This document shows, in pieces, positions 1 through 7,652 of a stretch of 64,000 bases of DNA (the first letter of the stretch is position 1; every line of letters starts with the position of its first letter). The translations under genes and the position numbers were made by a program. Below the pieces are notes generated by a model. It searched no databases and was not told the DNA's origin. It was given only the letters and a program-made list of their open reading frames with translations. Source of the DNA: Pseudonocardia sp. ICBG1293 (GTDB lineage Bacteria > Actinomycetota > Actinomycetes > Mycobacteriales > Pseudonocardiaceae); NCBI RefSeq assembly GCF_020131355.1, contig NZ_JAHLEL010000009.1:62001-126000 (forward strand). Direction: 5' to 3'.

Positions 1-104
1 CCTCCCGGCCTCCCGGCCTCCCGGCCTCCCGGCCTCCCGGCCTCCCGGCCTCCCGGCCTCCCGGCCTCCCGGCCTCCCGGCCTCCCGGCCTCCCGGCCTC
101 CCGG
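1..104. repeat. 8-bp tandem repeat (CCTCCCGG x13)
   Basis: Thirteen exact, uninterrupted copies of the 8-bp unit CCTCCCGG; the array begins at or before the window edge, so its true length is unknown. On the minus strand it is in the reading frame of the SnoaL-like gene. Because 8 is not a multiple of 3, three units encode one 8-residue block (REAGRPGG), and gain or loss of a single unit would change the downstream frame. Perfect identity of all copies suggests recent slippage expansion or a collapsed assembly edge. Confidence 0.95.
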
Positions 105-403
105 GCGCCCATCAGCAGCACGTAGGTCCGGGCCGCGACACCCCACGACATGGGCTCGAACAGACTCTGGTTGATCCAGTGCTGGGTGGAGATCCCCTGC
201 TCGTGCCATTCCCTGTAGTGGGCGACGGCGAACGTCCGCAGTGCGTCGCGCCCGCTGCGGGTGCCGAACGTCGACGACCAGTACGTGCCGTCGGCGGTGT
301 AGCAGTCCGCCCAGGTCTCCCCGTCCCCACTGTCGATCGCGTGTGCGTACCGGGCGTAGAGCGCCCGGATTCCGACGGCATCGGCGACATCGATGTCTGC
401 CAC
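1..403 (-). CDS. SnoaL-like (NTF2-fold) protein, partial at window start
   Basis: The N-terminal ~100 residues read as a SnoaL-like/NTF2-fold domain: helix around 'RALYARYAHAIDSGD', then 'CYTADGTYWSS', then a strand with 'STQHWINQSLFEP'. Such domains are small alpha+beta barrels found in polyketide cyclases, isomerases and dioxygenase small subunits; the substrate cannot be told here. The chosen start is the GTG at 403, preceded by AGGAG at about 5 bases; an in-frame ATG lies at 418. The gene runs off the window. After about residue 100 it enters the tandem repeat, which encodes Gly/Pro/Arg-rich blocks where a SnoaL domain would normally have its last beta strands, so the C-terminus is probably altered. 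Divergent from the CMD-family gene. Confidence 0.7.
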   Translation of the reverse strand, partial: MADIDVADAVGIRALYARYAHAIDSGDGETWADCYTADGTYWSSTFGTRSGRDALRTFAVAHYREWHEQGISTQHWINQSLFEPMSWGVAARTYVLLMGAREAGRPGGREAGRPGGREAGRPGGREAGRPGGRE

Positions 404-469
404 AGTCACTCCTGTCATCTGTTTACAGTTGGCGGTACCGTAGGATATCGCGACAGAAGGGGGAAGGCA
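404..469. promoter_or_regulatory. Divergent intergenic region with short imperfect palindrome
   Basis: This spacer separates the SnoaL-like gene (minus) from the CMD/GntR pair (plus). It is AT-richer than its surroundings and holds an imperfect palindrome CTGT-TT-ACAG at 419-428, with GGTACC and GATATC nearby. A GntR regulator is encoded downstream, so an operator here would make sense, but no match to a named box is clear and no -35/-10 pair has proper spacing. Confidence 0.3.
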
Positions 470-1255
470 GTGACCGCACCGGTGAACGAGCCGACCGCAC
501 CGACCACCGCACCCACGACCGGGCCCGAGGAGACCGAGGCCGAGAAGGTCCGGGTCCGGGCGAAGTTCGAGGACGCCCGCGGCTTCTGGGACCCGTTGTG
601 GGACCCGGTGCTCGACGCCGACCCGAACCTGCTCGACGCCTACATCGACCTGTCGTCGGTGCCGTGGCAGGACGGGACGCTGAGCCCGAAGGAGCGCGAG
701 CTCGTCTACGTGGCGATGAACGCCTCGACGACGCACCTGTACGAGACCGGCGTCCGGGTCCACCTGCGCAATGCCATCGGGCACGGGGCGACACCGGCGG
801 AGGCGATGGCGGTGCTGGCCGTGGTCTCCGAGGTCGGTGGACACACCATGATGTCGGTGTTGCCGCTGCTGGCCGGCGAGCTGGCGGCCCGCCCCGGGAA
901 CGACGCGCCGGCCGTCGCACCGGGGCCGTGGCCGGCTGCCGCGGAGGCCTTGGCCCCGCGGTACCTGGCAGCAGCGCGCAGATACTCCGAGGTGACCCGG
1001 GAGCGAGGCGTTCTACGAGAGCCGTTCCGCCTGCTTTTGGCGGTCGCCGCGGCCGCCTCGGCGACCCATCTGCACCTTCCCGCGGTGCAACACCACATCC
1101 GGGCGGCGCTGGACGGCGGCGTAGACTGGCACGAGATCGTCGAGGTGCTCGAAGTGGTCGCGATGGTCGGCGTGCACACACTCACGGAGTACGCGCGGGT
1201 GGTCGCGGAGGAGTTCGCGGACCGGGCGGAGGGCACGGAACCGGGTGCACGATGA
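470..1255 (+). CDS. Carboxymuconolactone decarboxylase (CMD/AhpD-fold) family protein
   Basis: 261 aa. Two AhpD/CMD-like helical repeats are visible: the first around residues 55-130 ('LSPKERELVYVAMNAS', 'HLRNAIGHGATPAEAM', 'EVLAVVSEVGGH'-type helix), the second around 165-250 ('HHIRAALDGGVDWHEI' and 'VLEVVAMVGVHT'). CMD proteins include decarboxylases and peroxidatic CxxC hydroperoxidases; no CxxC pair is visible here, so a peroxidase role is unlikely and the exact reaction is unknown. The GTG start at 470 follows a purine-rich GGGGGAAGG. The stop overlaps the GntR start, suggesting one transcript, and the SnoaL-like gene is divergent. The trio looks like a small regulated catabolic unit. 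Confidence 0.75.
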   Translation: MTAPVNEPTAPTTAPTTGPEETEAEKVRVRAKFEDARGFWDPLWDPVLDADPNLLDAYIDLSSVPWQDGTLSPKERELVYVAMNASTTHLYETGVRVHLRNAIGHGATPAEAMAVLAVVSEVGGHTMMSVLPLLAGELAARPGNDAPAVAPGPWPAAAEALAPRYLAAARRYSEVTRERGVLREPFRLLLAVAAAASATHLHLPAVQHHIRAALDGGVDWHEIVEVLEVVAMVGVHTLTEYARVVAEEFADRAEGTEPGAR

Positions 1256-1985
1256 CATCCGGCCGGACGTCCTGGGACCGGTGCCGCGCACAGGGAGAAC
1301 GGACGGCGGGACTGGTGGCGACGTGCAGTCGTTGATCCGGCGCGACGACAGCGGTTACCGGGCGCAGACCGAGGAGATCCTGCGGCGCTGGATCATCGAG
1401 GGCCGGTTCGCGCCCGGCGAACGACTCAACGAGGTCGATCTGGCCCGCGAGCTGGGCATCAGTCGTGGACCGCTGCGGGAGGCGTTGCAGCGGCTCGCCG
1501 CATCGGGACTCGTCACGTTGGTCAGCCATCGCGGGGCGTTCGTGCGCACCTTCTCCCGACGCGAGATCGCCGATCTCTTCGAGCTGCGGATCGCGCTGGA
1601 GGAGATGGCCGCAGGACTGGCCGCCGAGCGGATCACCGACCAGGAGGCGACCGACCTGTTGTCCACGATGGCGGGCCTCTCCGATCAGATGTCGCAGTCG
1701 GGGCCCGGGCCCTATCCCCACGGCGTCGATCTGCACCACAGGATCGCGGAGTTGTCCCGTAACGCCGTGCTGGTCAGCCATCTGTCGGAGGTCCACGCCC
1801 ATCTCACGCTGGCTCGGGCGATGTCGGGGAGCCGCCCGGAACGGGCGGTCGACGCGATGGCCGAGCACGAGGCCATCGTGCGCGCCATCGCGAGCCGGGA
1901 CCGGGTCAGCGCCCGTGAGCGGATGGGCGATCATCTCCGGCACGCGATGACGAGCTCGTTGAGCAGCGTTCCGTTGGACGACTGA
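1245..1985 (+). CDS. GntR-family transcriptional regulator (FCD/FadR subfamily)
   Basis: 246 aa from the GTG at 1245. Winged-helix domain near residues 35-100, with the GntR signature 'GERLNEVDLARELGISRGP' followed by 'REALQRLAASGLV'. The C-terminal ~130 residues form an all-helical FCD ligand/metal-binding domain ('FELRIALEEMAAGLAAERI', 'DLHHRIAELSRN', 'AMAEHEAIVRAIASRD'). The reading frame overlaps the CMD gene by 11 bases. An internal GTG at 1323 is an alternative start nearer the HTH, and neither has a strong ribosome-binding site. It probably controls its upstream partner and the divergent SnoaL-like gene in response to a carboxylate-type ligand; the ligand is unknown. Confidence 0.8.
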   Translation: MHDDIRPDVLGPVPRTGRTDGGTGGDVQSLIRRDDSGYRAQTEEILRRWIIEGRFAPGERLNEVDLARELGISRGPLREALQRLAASGLVTLVSHRGAFVRTFSRREIADLFELRIALEEMAAGLAAERITDQEATDLLSTMAGLSDQMSQSGPGPYPHGVDLHHRIAELSRNAVLVSHLSEVHAHLTLARAMSGSRPERAVDAMAEHEAIVRAIASRDRVSARERMGDHLRHAMTSSLSSVPLDD

Positions 1986-2175
1986 GCATCGTCGTCTCGG
2001 GAAACCGTCAGTGGGCGCCGGTGGCTCTCGCGTCCTGGACCCGGTGCCCGCTCCGGCGGACGAGTGGGTTCGGACCCTCCATGTCCTCCCGGGCTGTCGA
2101 ACGACGGTGTCCAGCGGACCGTGTGCGGAACCGGATCAGGGGTGCGCACCCGATGAGTCGAACGGTGCGGGGCGC

Positions 2176-2748
2176 TCAATCGAGCGTCGCGGCGGCGGCG
2201 CGGAGCTCGTCCAGCGCGGCCAGGGCGTGCTCGGCGAGCCCGGACGTGTCGTCGAGCTCCGACCACCGGGCGTAACCCTGCTTGAAGGCGAGGACCCCCA
2301 GCTCGGCCGCGAGTCGGGCGGCCGGGTCGGGGACGCCGCGGGCGACGAGTGCGGCGGACATGGCGGCGGCGAGTCCGACCCTCTTCAGGGCGTCCCGCTC
2401 CTGGAGCTCGGCGCTGGCCGCCACGGCCGCCTCGAGCCGCGGGCCGAGATCGCGGTTCAGCGGCCCCATGTGGCTCGACGCCCGCTCGAGACCCGCGGCG
2501 ACGGCGGCCAGCGGACCCGCTCCGGCCGGTGCCCCGGCGACCCCCTCGGCCAGCAGGCGGCTCAGTGTCTCCTGGCCGGCGACGAGCACCTCGCGCTTGT
2601 CGGAGAAGTGCCGGAAGAAGGTGCTGCGGGTGACGCCGGCGCGTTCGGCGAGCTGGGCGACGGTGGTGGCGTCGTACCCCTGCTCGTTGAAGAGCTCGAC
2701 GGCCGCGACGACCAGTCGTTCCCGCGCACCCGGCTCCCATCGCGCCAC
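2176..2748 (-). CDS. TetR/AcrR-family transcriptional regulator
   Basis: 190 aa from the GTG at 2748. N-terminal TetR HTH: 'RERLVVAAVELFNEQGYDAT' leading to 'VAQLAERAGVTRSTFFRHF' and 'DKREVL'. The C-terminal ligand domain is divergent and helical. An ATG at 2740 is out of frame and was rejected. It is divergently transcribed from the NmrA/SDR-like gene, and the 84-base spacer holds two similar palindromic elements, so autorepression and control of the neighbour are likely. Confidence 0.85.
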   Translation of the reverse strand: MARWEPGARERLVVAAVELFNEQGYDATTVAQLAERAGVTRSTFFRHFSDKREVLVAGQETLSRLLAEGVAGAPAGAGPLAAVAAGLERASSHMGPLNRDLGPRLEAAVAASAELQERDALKRVGLAAAMSAALVARGVPDPAARLAAELGVLAFKQGYARWSELDDTSGLAEHALAALDELRAAAATLD

Positions 2749-2767
2749 GGGACGACCGTAGCAGAGT

Positions 2768-2820
2768 GATGCGACAACAGTCCCGTCAGCGGTGTACGGT
2801 GATGCGACAAGTGTCTCGTC
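2768..2820. promoter_or_regulatory. Twin TetR operator candidates
   Basis: Two 20-bp related imperfect palindromes lie at 2768-2787 and 2801-2820, both beginning GATGCGACAA and ending CGTC. Their starts are 33 bp apart, about three helical turns, so two TetR dimers could sit on one DNA face. The second is the more symmetric (GACA..TGTC core). They fill the spacer between the TetR gene and the divergent oxidoreductase. Confidence 0.6.
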
Positions 2821-2832
2821 ACTGGAGGACAG

Positions 2833-3714
2833 ATGCACGTCTTCGTCACCGGCGGTACGGGCACGATCGGTGCACCGGTCGTCGCCGAACTGCTCGGACA
2901 CGGTCACACCGTTCTCGCGCTCGCCCGCACGGACCGCTCCGAGCAGGCGTTGAAGGAGGCCGGTGCGCAGGTCCTGCGCGGTGGTCTGGCGGATCTCGAC
3001 GTCCTGCGCGCCGGCGCCGACCAGGCCGACGGCGTGGTCAGCCTCGCCTTCAGCCCCGGCTACGACACCCCCGAGGCGCTCGCCGCCGCCGTCGCCGAGG
3101 AGAGCGCCTCGATGGCGGCCCTCGGCGACCGGCTGATCGGCAGCGAGCGTCCGATCGTCACCGTCTCCGGGACGCCCTGGGTGGCCGGTCGCGCCTCGAC
3201 CGAGGCCGACCCGCTGCCCCTGGAGGGACCGGTCGGGGGTCGGGCCCGATCGGTCGGGGCGCTGCTGGGCCTGGCCGCCCGCGGGGTCCGGGCGACCGCG
3301 GTACGGATGCCGCGCACCGTGCACGACCGGGGCCGGGGCGGGTTCGCCGGGCTGATGACCGACCAGGCCCGCCGGACCGGTGTCGCGGGCTATCCCGGCG
3401 ACGGCACGCAGCGCTGGCCCGCCGTCCACGCCCGCGATGCGGCCGTCCTCTTCCGCCTGGTCCTCGAGTCCGCGCCGGCCGGCACGGCCTGGCACGCCGT
3501 CGCGGACGAGGGTGACGCCGTCCGCGACATCGCCGCGGTGATCGGCCGCCGGCTCGGCCTGCCGGTCTCCTCGGTCCCGGAGGAGGCGTTCGGCCCGTTC
3601 GGACCGATCTTCGCGATGGACCAGCCGGCCTCCAGCGCCCGGACCCGGACGGCGCTGGGCTGGCGGCCGACACATCCCGGCCTGATGGAGGACCTGGAGA
3701 ACATCGAGCCCTGA
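2833..3714 (+). CDS. NAD(P)-binding atypical/extended SDR (NmrA-like) protein
   Basis: 293 aa. N-terminal Rossmann motif 'VTGGTGTIGAPVVAELL' (GxxGxxG type) at residues 5-21, as in NmrA-like and extended SDR proteins. 'GDGTQRWPAVHARDAA' near residue 190 is the usual substrate-side motif of the group. The C-terminus ('ALGWRPTHPGLMEDLE') ends like nucleoside-diphosphate-sugar epimerase-type reductases. No classical YxxxK is obvious, so it may be a non-canonical oxidoreductase or a redox sensor. ATG start with GGAGGACAG just upstream. Divergent from and probably repressed by the TetR at 2176-2748. Confidence 0.8.
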   Translation: MHVFVTGGTGTIGAPVVAELLGHGHTVLALARTDRSEQALKEAGAQVLRGGLADLDVLRAGADQADGVVSLAFSPGYDTPEALAAAVAEESASMAALGDRLIGSERPIVTVSGTPWVAGRASTEADPLPLEGPVGGRARSVGALLGLAARGVRATAVRMPRTVHDRGRGGFAGLMTDQARRTGVAGYPGDGTQRWPAVHARDAAVLFRLVLESAPAGTAWHAVADEGDAVRDIAAVIGRRLGLPVSSVPEEAFGPFGPIFAMDQPASSARTRTALGWRPTHPGLMEDLENIEP

Positions 3715-3752
3715 CCTGCGGACCGTGCCGCGTCGCCGCCCCGGACGGGCGC

Positions 3753-4076
3753 TCAGTGCGTGCCGCCGAGCTCCAGGGCCAGTACCCCGGCGATGACCAG
3801 GGCGATGCCGCCGTACTGCACCGGGGTCTGGGTGTCGCCGAGGAACACCGCGCCGACGATCGCGACGAGCGCGACCCCGGCGGCCGCCCAGATGCCGTAG
3901 GCGAGCCCCACCGGTACGCCGGCCTTCAGCACCTGGGAGAGGAGGCCGAACGCGCCGAGGTAGCCGACCACCACCAGGACCGACGGGGCGAGCCGGCTGA
4001 ACCCCTCGGACAGCCGCAGGTTGATCGTCGCGAGGACCTCCAGGACGATCGCGCCGGCGAGCAGCAGGTAGGGCAC
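3753..4076 (-). CDS. Small multidrug resistance (SMR) family efflux transporter
   Basis: 107 aa with four hydrophobic segments, the standard SMR size. The essential membrane glutamate is Glu13 ('GAIVLEVLAT'), equivalent to EmrE Glu14, and the 'GLAYGIWAAAGVALVA' and 'TPVQYGGIALVIAGV' segments match the family. It would exchange protons for cationic drugs or guanidinium-type compounds; SMR dimers may be homo- or heteromeric and no partner gene is adjacent. It starts with GTG 3 bases after the stop of the S9 peptidase, with a GGGGAGGG sequence inside that gene's end, so the two are probably co-translated. Confidence 0.88.
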   Translation of the reverse strand: MPYLLLAGAIVLEVLATINLRLSEGFSRLAPSVLVVVGYLGAFGLLSQVLKAGVPVGLAYGIWAAAGVALVAIVGAVFLGDTQTPVQYGGIALVIAGVLALELGGTH

Positions 4077-4079
4077 GGG

Positions 4080-6005
4080 TCAGCCCTCCCCGGTGGCGCG
4101 CCCGCCGAGGTGCCGGGCCAGGAACCGCTCGAGGGTGCGGTAGAGCTCGACGTTGCTGTCCGGGTTGACGAACCAGTGGCCCTCCCGCTCGTTGACCAGG
4201 TACTCGACCTCGGCGCCGCGGGCGCGCAGCGCCTCGGCGACCCGGTCGGAGTTGCTGCGGTGCACGCGGACGTCGTTCGCGCCGTGGATCAGCAGGACCG
4301 GTGCGGTGATGTCGCCGACCCGGCTGATGGGGGACCGGGCGAGCATGTCGGCCGCCTGGGCCGGGTCGTCGGCGTCGCCGATGTAGCGGCCGTAGCTGTT
4401 GACCACGGCCCGGCGGGCGAAGGGGACGACCCGCTCGATGAGGTCGGTGAGGTCGGACATGCCGGTGTAGCTGACCGCGGCGGCGAAGCGGTCGGGGGTG
4501 AACGCCGCCCCGCCGAGCGCGGCGTAGCCGCCGTAGGAGCTCCCGTAGATCGCGACCCGGTCGCGGTCGACGTGTCCCAGCGCGATCGCCCGGTCGAGGG
4601 CGTCGATCACGTCGTCGTGCATGCGGCCGGCGAACTCGCCGATCGCGGCCTGGGTGAAGGCCTTGCCGTAGCCGGTGGAGCCGCGGAAGTTCACCTGCAG
4701 CACGGCGTACCCGCGGTGGGCCAGGAGCTGGACCTCGGGGTCGTAGCCCCAGCTGTCGCGGTACCAGGGACCGCCGTGCAGCAGCACCACGGTCGGCAGG
4801 TCCCGGGGCTCGACACCGACCGGCAGGGTCAGGTGGCAGGGCAGGTCCAGGCCGTCCCGGGAGCGCACGGTGATCGGCGTGACCGGCGCCAGCCGGGCCG
4901 GGTCGAGGTGGGGGTGGGGCCGGAACAGCCTCCGTGCCGCTCCGGTGTCGTGGTCGTAGGACCAGGTGACGCGGTGGTCGCGGTCGTGGGTGAAGTCCAC
5001 GACCCAGCGTCGTGCGGTGTCGTCGCAGGACACGTGGGCCAGGTCGCCGTCGGAGAGCGCGGCCAGCCGGGGCAGGACCTCGGCGAAGTGGTCGTCGAGG
5101 GCGTGGATCTCCTGACGCGTGCCGAGGTAGCGGGCCCCGAGCAGCTCCCCGGTCGCCGGGTGCACGATCAGCGAGGACGGGAAGCGGGGGTCGGCCTCGG
5201 GCCGGGGGGTGTCCAGGTCGAACACCGGGTGGCTGTCCACCCCGGTCTGCTCGCCGGTGTCGAGGTCGACCCGGACCAGCCGGGTGCGGTCCGAGCCGCG
5301 GGGCGACCCGATCCACAGTCCCGACCCGTCGGGGGTGGGGACGCACGGCACGGCGCCGAAGGGGTGGTCGAGCCCGGAGAGCTCGGCGACGAGGCGAGGG
5401 GCGCCGCCGGTCCACTCCGACAGGAGGTGGGTGCCGTCCTCGGCGATGCCGAAGCAGACGATCCGCCCGGTCGGGGTCCGGACCCAGGCGACGACGTCAC
5501 CGGGGCTCTCGGCGAGCAGGGTCGGGCGGCCGGTGGCCAGGTCGATCTCGTGCAGGTCCATCAGGTCGGCGCGGCGGAGGTTGAGCACGACGAACACCGA
5601 GCCGGGCCGGTCGGGACAGAACTGCGTACCCAGCACGCGGACCCCCGGGAACGGGGTCAGGTCGACCGCGGGCTCGTCCGGGCGTCCCGGGTCGACGCGC
5701 AGCAGGTGGTGGTTCTCGTCGCCGTCGGCGTCCTGCAGGTAGAGCAGGTGGGTCGAGCCGGGGGCCCAGAAGAACGTGTCGATGCTGCGGTGGTCGTCGG
5801 AGGTGAGGCGCCGGGCCGCCGGGTCGTCCGGGTCGTCGGTGTCGGGCCAGTCCCCGTCGAGATCCCGGACGACCACGTTGAGCCGGTCCCGCCACGGGGC
5901 GAGGTAGGCCACCGAGGTGCCGTCCGGTGAGATCCGGGCGCCGATGCGGGCGGGCGGGGCGAAGAACTCCTCGACGGTGATCGGGGCGGGTGCGGTCGTC
6001 GTCAT
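4080..6005 (-). CDS. S9 family prolyl oligopeptidase-type serine peptidase
   Basis: 641 aa. The N-terminal ~370 residues look like a beta-propeller ('ISPDGTSVAYLAPWRDR', 'STHLLYLQDADGDENHHLL'). The C-terminal ~260 residues are an alpha/beta-hydrolase with the triad Ser490 ('YGSSYGGY'), Asp578 ('HGANDVRVH') and His610 ('EGHWF'), and an oxyanion loop 'LLHGGPWYRDSWGYD'. It should cleave short peptides or peptide-like amides in the cytoplasm; no signal peptide is visible. ATG at 6005 follows GGAGG at 7 bases. The SMR transporter gene follows 3 bases after its stop. The coding strand choice is clear although the opposite strand is also open for long stretches. Confidence 0.9.
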   Translation of the reverse strand: MTTTAPAPITVEEFFAPPARIGARISPDGTSVAYLAPWRDRLNVVVRDLDGDWPDTDDPDDPAARRLTSDDHRSIDTFFWAPGSTHLLYLQDADGDENHHLLRVDPGRPDEPAVDLTPFPGVRVLGTQFCPDRPGSVFVVLNLRRADLMDLHEIDLATGRPTLLAESPGDVVAWVRTPTGRIVCFGIAEDGTHLLSEWTGGAPRLVAELSGLDHPFGAVPCVPTPDGSGLWIGSPRGSDRTRLVRVDLDTGEQTGVDSHPVFDLDTPRPEADPRFPSSLIVHPATGELLGARYLGTRQEIHALDDHFAEVLPRLAALSDGDLAHVSCDDTARRWVVDFTHDRDHRVTWSYDHDTGAARRLFRPHPHLDPARLAPVTPITVRSRDGLDLPCHLTLPVGVEPRDLPTVVLLHGGPWYRDSWGYDPEVQLLAHRGYAVLQVNFRGSTGYGKAFTQAAIGEFAGRMHDDVIDALDRAIALGHVDRDRVAIYGSSYGGYAALGGAAFTPDRFAAAVSYTGMSDLTDLIERVVPFARRAVVNSYGRYIGDADDPAQAADMLARSPISRVGDITAPVLLIHGANDVRVHRSNSDRVAEALRARGAEVEYLVNEREGHWFVNPDSNVELYRTLERFLARHLGGRATGEG

Positions 6006-6142
6006 GGTGCGGCCTCCGGTGTCGGGTGGTGCGGACACCGTGGAGTCGAATCCGTGCCGTCGCGGCCGGGTCAAGTCGGCCCGGTGTGACGTCGGCCCGG
6101 CCGCGGGTCCGGCACCGTCCCCGCGGCCGGGCCGGAGCAGGG

Positions 6143-6892
6143 TCAGACCTGGTTCGCCCCACCGTCGACGTAGAGCTCCGCGCCGAGCACGAAGCTGCTC
6201 TCCGGCGAGGCGAGGAACGTGATCGCGGCCGCTACCTCGTCCGGGCGGGCCACCCGGCCGAGCAGCATCTGCGCGCCCTGGGCCGACTTGTACGCCTCGA
6301 CGTTCTCCGCGCCGACCAGCTCGGTCACCCCCGACGTGTCGGTCGGGCCGGGGGTGACGGCGTTGACCCGGATGCCCCGGTCCGCGAGCTCGACGGCCCA
6401 GGTGCGGACCAACGACCGCACGGCGGCCTTGGAGGCCGAGTAGGCGCCCATCGACGCGACGCCGCGGTCGGCGGTGGTCGACCCGGTGACGACGACCGAG
6501 CTGCCCTCGTTGAGCAGCGGGAGCGCCTTGCGGACCGTGAACAGGGTTCCCTTGACGTTGACGTCGAAGATCCGGTAGAATTCCTCCTCGGCGATCGTGT
6601 CCAGCGTCGCGAAGGACGCCGCGGCCGCGTTCGCGACCAGCACGTCCAGCCCCCTGCCCCGGTCGGCGACGGCCGCGTAGAGCCGGTCGAGGTCGGCGGG
6701 GACCGTGATGTCGCCCGGCACCGCCGTCACGTTCGGGCCGATCACCCCGACGGCCTCGTCGAGCTCGGCCTCGCGCCGTCCGCTGATGAACACGTGCGCC
6801 CCCTCGGTCGCCAGCCGCGCGGCGGTCGCGCGGCCGATCCCGGCCGTTCCGCCGCCCGTGACGACGGCCGTCCTGCCCTCGAACCACGACAT
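6143..6892 (-). CDS. SDR family oxidoreductase
   Basis: 249 aa classical SDR. Cofactor motif 'VVTGGGTAGIGRATAARLA' near residues 10-28, structural 'VANAAAA' (NNAG equivalent) near 85, and catalytic Ser plus YxxxK in 'YSASKAAVRSL'. The C-terminal 'GAELYVDGGANQV' is typical. The start at 6892 (ATG) was preferred over an upstream in-frame GTG at 6901 because GGGAG lies 8 bases before it. Divergent from a TetR gene across a perfect 13-bp inverted repeat, so it is probably the regulated target. The substrate is not evident. Confidence 0.88.
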   Translation of the reverse strand: MSWFEGRTAVVTGGGTAGIGRATAARLATEGAHVFISGRREAELDEAVGVIGPNVTAVPGDITVPADLDRLYAAVADRGRGLDVLVANAAAASFATLDTIAEEEFYRIFDVNVKGTLFTVRKALPLLNEGSSVVVTGSTTADRGVASMGAYSASKAAVRSLVRTWAVELADRGIRVNAVTPGPTDTSGVTELVGAENVEAYKSAQGAQMLLGRVARPDEVAAAITFLASPESSFVLGAELYVDGGANQV

Positions 6893-6917
6893 CCCCGTCA
6901 CTCCCTCATTTGGTTAC

Positions 6918-6958
6918 CGATCGGTGCAGAATCGACGCTAACACATCTGCACCGATCG
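6918..6958. promoter_or_regulatory. Perfect 13-bp inverted repeat, TetR operator
   Basis: Arms CGATCGGTGCAGA (6918-6930) and TCTGCACCGATCG (6946-6958) are exact inverse complements with a 15-bp spacer. The left arm overlaps a perfect 10-bp palindrome ACCGATCGGT (6916-6925), so each arm may itself be a dimer site. It lies between the SDR gene and the TetR gene, where repression of both is expected. Confidence 0.75.
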
Positions 6959-6981
6959 ATGCCGAAAGCTACGATGGAGCG

Positions 6982-7581
6982 GTGAGCAGCGCACCGAGGG
7001 GGCGGCCCCGGGGCTTCGACGCCGACGAGGCGCTGGAGCGGGCGATCGTGGTGTTCTGGGAACGGGGCTACGACGGGGCCAGCCTGACCGACCTCACCGA
7101 GGCCATGGGCATCGCCCGCAAGAGCATGTATGCGGCGTTCGGGAACAAGGAGGACCTGTTCCTCCGGGCGGTGGCGCGCTACGCGGAGGGGCCCGGCGGC
7201 TACCTGGCGCGGGCCCTGGAGGCGCCGGACGCGCGTGAGGTCGCGCGCCGGTTCCTCGTCGGTGCGGCGCACGCCGCCACCCGGCCCGGCCACCCCACGG
7301 GGTGTCTCGGGGTCCGCAGCGCGCTGAGTGTCACCGGTGCCGGGGAGGCTGCACGCGACACGCTCGCGCAGTGGCGCAGCCAGGGGCAGGAGAGTCTGGA
7401 GCGCTGCTTCCGGGAGGCCCTCGCGGCCGGCGACCTGCCCTCCGACGCGCAACCCGACCTGATCACCCGTTACCTGCTCACCGTCGCGAACGGCATGACC
7501 GTGCAGGCGATGAGCGGCGCGACCCGCGAGGACCTGGTCCGGGTCGCCGACGCCGCCCTGCGGCACTGGCCTCCCGGTTAG
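6982..7581 (+). CDS. TetR/AcrR-family transcriptional regulator
   Basis: 199 aa from GTG at 6982. HTH region 'DEALERAIVVFWERGYDGA' then 'LTEAMGIARKSMYAAFGNK' is characteristic of the TetR group that includes ComR/YcdC-like regulators ('GRPRGFD' N-terminus). The C-terminal domain contains 'GCLGVRSALSVTG'. Codons upstream of 6982 are open but lie inside the operator and were excluded. It is divergent from the SDR gene and the inverted repeat between them is the obvious target. Confidence 0.85.
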   Translation: MSSAPRGRPRGFDADEALERAIVVFWERGYDGASLTDLTEAMGIARKSMYAAFGNKEDLFLRAVARYAEGPGGYLARALEAPDAREVARRFLVGAAHAATRPGHPTGCLGVRSALSVTGAGEAARDTLAQWRSQGQESLERCFREALAAGDLPSDAQPDLITRYLLTVANGMTVQAMSGATREDLVRVADAALRHWPPG

Positions 7582-7652
7582 GGCGGCGGTCCGGGCCGGG
7601 GACGACGCCGCCGGGCCGTCGCACGGTCGCGACGGGAGCGGTCCGAGCCCGG

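Noticed and set aside
1..104. CRISPR array
   Set aside because: The units are 8 bp, perfectly tandem and without spacers; this is a microsatellite-type repeat.
112..390. Minus-strand 92-codon frame at the window start
   Set aside because: The overlapping frame from GTG 403 reads as a SnoaL-like domain; this one is Ser/Thr/Pro/Arg-rich with no family features.
2176..5415. A very long minus-strand open frame (over 1000 codons) running through the TetR, NmrA-like and SMR region
   Set aside because: Only its last ~190 codons match a family (TetR). The rest is Arg/Pro-rich, overlaps well-supported genes in other frames and results from high GC content.
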